Shown here: piece after piece, positions 6,860 through 8,862 of the stretch
Numbering within the stretch: position 1 is the stretch's first letter
How the letters are laid out: each line of letters opens with the position of its first letter
NCBI GenBank assembly: GCA_030037185.1
Contig: JASHRR010000217.1
Span: 1 to 8,862 of the forward strand
Origin: Xanthobacteraceae bacterium
GTDB taxonomy: Bacteria; Pseudomonadota; Alphaproteobacteria; Rhizobiales; Xanthobacteraceae
Reading direction: 5' to 3'
DNA: 8,862 nucleotides
Made by a program: the position numbers and the translations under genes
The notes under the pieces: model-generated
Seen by the model: the letters and a program-made list of their open reading frames with translations, nothing else
Database searches by the model: none
Told to the model about the DNA's origin: nothing

Positions 6860-6920
6860 CCAGGCCCCGTTCGAGTCCACATCCGCGTAGCCCGCCGCCG
6901 ATCATGCCGAGACTGCCGGC

Positions 6921-7199
6921 CTAGTTCACCGCAGCCGGCGAGCCGGCCAGCGGAAATATCGCCATCGGCGCCAGCAAGACCGGATACCTGCAAGTTTTTC
7001 GGCCGGGCGCGTCCGCGCGGCGCGGTCTTTCTCCCGCCCGGCCTGTGCGAGAGCGTTGCCTTTTGCGGCGGGCCGGTCTCGCACGTCCGGACGGGGGGGC
7101 AAGCGGGCCACGCCGTCGTTCGGTGATGAGGCCGACGTTCGTGAGAGAGGCGAATTGCTGCCAGATCGCCGCAAATTCTTCCGGGCTAGCTGCAGCCAT
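6921..7199 (-). CDS. Possible small ORF or gene remnant
   Basis: From ATG 7199, with GGAG about 8 bases upstream, the minus strand reads M-A-A-A-S-P-E-E-F-A-A-I-W-Q-Q-F-A-S-L-T-N-V-G-L-I-T-E-R. This is a convincing amphipathic helical start. After about residue 30 the frame turns into an Arg/Pro-rich tail typical of chance frames in GC-rich DNA, while another frame carries a helix-like K-G-N-A-L-A-Q-A-G-R-E-K. A frameshifted small gene is plausible. No family is recognised. Confidence 0.25.
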   Translation of the reverse strand: MAAASPEEFAAIWQQFASLTNVGLITERRRGPLAPPSGRARPARRKRQRSRTGRAGERPRRADAPGRKTCRYPVLLAPMAIFPLAGSPAAVN

Positions 7200-7982
7200 G
7201 AGAATCAGCTCCAGCCGGCACTTATACCACACTTGCGGGCGAGGTCGCGGCTCGCGCCGGCCAACAGACCGAAGTCCGCCTGCACCAGTGCCTTGCCTTT
7301 ACCGTGCCGTGCTTCGCCTTGCCGCGGCTAGCGTCGGCGGCGACAGTGTTGTTTGCTAACCCGGTGAGGTGGGGATCGACACAGCCGTGACTAGCGTGAT
7401 TGAACGGGTGATTGGGATCAGCGGGCCGTCGAGATCGATGTCACGGCGATAGTCGCGCAGCTCGATCTGCCGCTCAGCTGACCGATGGCACGGCAAGCAC
7501 TGCAGCTTTCCAGTGACGAACGCGGCGCGCGCTCCAAAACAAACTCGCACAGCGGTTGCTGTCTCAGCTGCGGCTTGCGCAACCGCTGCCGGCGCGGTCT
7601 TGGAGAAGTCGCCCCACGCAACCGGATTGCAACCCGGTCAGCTGAAGCCCTGGCAGCGAAGGGCTTTGGTCTGCGCCGTCGGTGCCATCGCGAGACTCAT
7701 GGCCAACGCCCGCCGACGCGATGCGTCGTCTTGTGCCCAGTACAATCTCCGGCGGCGCCAGAATGGCTGCCACAATGCTGACCTGTCCGGCCGCGGCGCA
7801 CAAGGGGCACCTGTTCGGCTTATCTCCGCGCGGGCGAGGAGGTGCTCGGATCTGCGGCATCCTCGACGCCATTGCGAAGGGGAAGCCGATTCGAGGAGAT
7901 CGAGGTCAGCGGCGCGCGCGGGAGGTGCCCGTTGACCCACTCGGGGCGGTCATTTTCGAGCCCCCGTTTGCTACTCGTCGGG

Positions 7983-8453
7983 TTATTTTGCGCGCGACCA
8001 AACCAGCTCGGCGCCCGTGAACTCCGCGGAAGCAGCAAAAGGCACCGAGGTGGTCCAGCCCAGGTTGTCAGCGTTGACGAACTCGACGGTTCCGCTCTGC
8101 GTCGTCCCGCGCCAGTTGGCGAGCGAACTCTGTTCGACTCGCAACGTCAGGATCTTTCCGGCATCGTCGAGCGTGTAGCTGCCGGAGTAGCTGAGCGCCG
8201 GATGGCCGCTCGAATTCGGCGTGACCTCCACCGCATACTTTCCGTCGGCGCCGAACCTGGCGGTGCCGTTGGGAAGAACACCGAAGCCGGGCACTGCGGT
8301 GCGGTCGCTGCGGACATTGTCCGCGATCAGCAATTTCCAGCTGCCCACGATGAGATTTTTTTCAGATTTCTGCTGAGCTTGGGCGGTGCTCATCAATGTG
8401 ATGAGCGCCACGACTGCCAATCCGCACGAATGCAACATGCTGCGTCGATGCAT
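7983..8453 (-). CDS. Exported lipocalin-like domain protein
   Basis: The 156-residue product starts at ATG 8453, which has a textbook AGGAGG five bases upstream; a start 15 codons earlier would ignore that site. A signal peptide (hydrophobic 11-21) ends in A-Q-A|Q-Q near residue 26. The mature part has features of the bacterial lipocalin-like family (Lipocalin_5): I-V-G-S-W-K-L-L at 35-42, P-N-G-T-A-R-F-G-A-D-G-K at 61-72, Y-S-G-S-Y-T-L at 89-95, N-W-R-G-T-T-Q at 113-119, and a final L-V-W-S-R. Length and motif order indicate a complete protein, likely a small beta-barrel in the periplasm binding a hydrophobic or small ligand. The ligand is not predictable. It is a single gene, divergent from the exported-protein gene at 8743. 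Confidence 0.82.
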   Translation of the reverse strand: MHRRSMLHSCGLAVVALITLMSTAQAQQKSEKNLIVGSWKLLIADNVRSDRTAVPGFGVLPNGTARFGADGKYAVEVTPNSSGHPALSYSGSYTLDDAGKILTLRVEQSSLANWRGTTQSGTVEFVNADNLGWTTSVPFAASAEFTGAELVWSRAK

Positions 8454-8458
8454 GACTT

Positions 8459-8464
8459 CCTCCT
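8459..8464 (-). promoter_or_regulatory. Shine-Dalgarno site that fixes the lipocalin start
   Basis: AGGAGG on the minus strand is spaced 5 bases from ATG 8453. It decides for this start over the upstream in-frame start at 8498, whose extension (acidic, A-D-E-T-E-E-E) would also block a normal signal peptide. Confidence 0.75.
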
Positions 8465-8476
8465 CTGTTTCGTCCG

Positions 8477-8500
8477 CAATGGCTATATCTTTCGCCATTG
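8477..8500. repeat. 7-bp inverted repeat in the lipocalin leader
   Basis: CAATGGC (8477-8483) and GCCATTG (8494-8500) form a perfect inverted repeat with a 10-base A/T-rich centre. It lies 24-47 bases upstream of the lipocalin start, and its centre contains GATATA, a possible -10 region on the minus strand. It could be an operator or an mRNA leader hairpin. Confidence 0.4.
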
Positions 8501-8570
8501 AGTCCGAGATGTGGTTTTTTACCTCAGGTCATCCCTCTTGAAAAATGATCGGGGCCGTCTAATTCACGGT

Positions 8571-8584
8571 TACCCGCGCGGGTA
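8571..8584. promoter_or_regulatory. Perfect 14-bp palindrome in the divergent intergenic region
   Basis: TACCCGCGCGGGTA is self-complementary and lies between the two divergent exported-protein genes, 118 bases from the lipocalin start and 159 from the other. It could bind a dimeric regulator acting on either gene. GC-rich palindromes also arise by chance in this genome. Confidence 0.3.
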
Positions 8585-8713
8585 CCAAAACGTCCGTTGG
8601 ATCTTGTGTCGAACAGGGCATTCGACGGCGTGTATCCATGTTGCTCTCATAAACCAAGCCTGGCACGTCTGGCGCGCTACCCGCAGGTGACGGCCTGACG
8701 GAACTGGCAGGCA

Positions 8714-8728
8714 TGTTCGTAGCGAACA
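8714..8728 (+). promoter_or_regulatory. Hairpin just before the ribosome binding site of the 8743 gene
   Basis: TGTTCG (8714-8719) and CGAACA (8723-8728) pair around a 3-base loop. The structure ends two bases before GGGAGG (8731-8736). It might influence translation initiation, or be the half-sites of an operator. Confidence 0.3.
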
Positions 8729-8742
8729 ACGGGAGGACCACC

Positions 8743-8862
8743 ATGAAAATTGACTTGTTGACCAGATCCGTCGCCATTAACATGGCCATTGGCGCCATGG
8801 CGTTCGCTCTATTCGCGAACAGCTCCGCTTCGGCAGCCGACATCCCGGTTGACAGTTTGAAA
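8743..8862 (+). CDS. N-terminus of an exported protein (partial, runs off the window)
   Basis: ATG 8743 follows GGGAGG by 6 bases. The 40 visible residues start M-K-I-D-L-L-T-R, have a hydrophobic core at about 9-25 (A-I-N-M-A-I-G-A-M-A-F-A-L-F), and an A-S-A|A-D cleavage site near residue 31, a clear Sec signal peptide. The mature start A-D-I-P-V-D-S-L-K is too short to name a family. A minus-strand open frame over the same bases is judged a shadow because it lacks these signals. The gene is divergent from the lipocalin gene. Confidence 0.65.
   Translation, partial: MKIDLLTRSVAINMAIGAMAFALFANSSASAADIPVDSLK

Larger units (their letters stand above)
6803..7982. other. Gene-poor, probably eroded region
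   Basis: About 1.18 kb separates the DUF2233 and lipocalin genes without a convincing intact gene. Several short protein-like fragments lie on the minus strand in different frames and are broken by stops. Examples are K-A-L-V-Q-A-D-F-G-L-L-A-G-A-S-R-D-L near 7218-7290, R-Q-I-E-L-R-D-Y-R-R-D-I-D-L-D near 7425-7475, and C-P-L-C-A-A-A-G-Q near 7780-7810. None can be assigned to a family. The pattern suggests decayed genes rather than a designed spacer. Confidence 0.4.

Noticed and set aside
6860..6890. GTTCGAGTCC, resembling a tRNA T-arm
   Set aside because: No acceptor stem, D-arm or anticodon arm can be built around it on either strand.
7500..7900. Possible DUF2946-like small Cys-containing protein (C-P-L-C-A-A-A on the minus strand)
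   Set aside because: Only a few residues fit; the order of motifs and flanking sequence do not match and the frame has no start signal.
8559..8843. Minus-strand open frame near the right edge
   Set aside because: The plus strand has a strong ribosome site and signal peptide at 8743; the minus frame reads Met/Ala-rich antisense of that signal peptide.

Overview
The window looks like chromosome of a high-GC alphaproteobacterium, most likely Rhizobiales (Bradyrhizobium or Rhodopseudomonas-like). This is judged from codon use strongly biased to G/C at third positions, the style of the exported small proteins, and a mix of intact genes with insertion-sequence debris and decayed genes. The genus is an inference, not a demonstrated fact.

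Layout. Bases 1-173 hold the C-terminal tail of a plus-strand transposase, cut by the window edge, and a strong hairpin. Bases 526-1161 hold a plus-strand hypothetical gene that appears to carry two nearly compensating frameshifts. Bases 1162-1604 hold no convincing gene. From 1605 to 3981, on the minus strand, a short MerR-type regulator overlaps by 29 bases a 677-residue VIT + von Willebrand factor A (VWA) protein with an intact MIDAS. A set of related half-sites (CCTTTCGACA type), including a perfect 14-bp inverted repeat, lies directly upstream of the regulator. Bases 4514-5452 (minus) encode an exported diheme c-type cytochrome. Bases 6032-6802 (minus) encode an exported DUF2233 / phosphodiester glycosidase-domain protein. 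Bases 6803-7982 are nearly gene-free and look eroded. Bases 7983-8453 (minus) encode an exported lipocalin-like protein. At 8743 a plus-strand gene for an exported protein starts and runs off the end.

How the genes relate. The only clear operon is merR-VIT/VWA: overlapping reading frames, a strong ribosome binding site for the second gene inside the first, and one shared upstream control region. I infer a self-regulated two-gene module whose output is a cytoplasmic metal-dependent adhesion/scaffold-type protein of unknown target. The cytochrome, DUF2233 and lipocalin genes are single genes, each with a signal peptide, and nothing in the sequence ties them functionally. No tRNA, rRNA, CRISPR array or complete insertion sequence was seen. 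The best candidate for something under-described is the MerR-VIT/VWA module with its multi-site operator.
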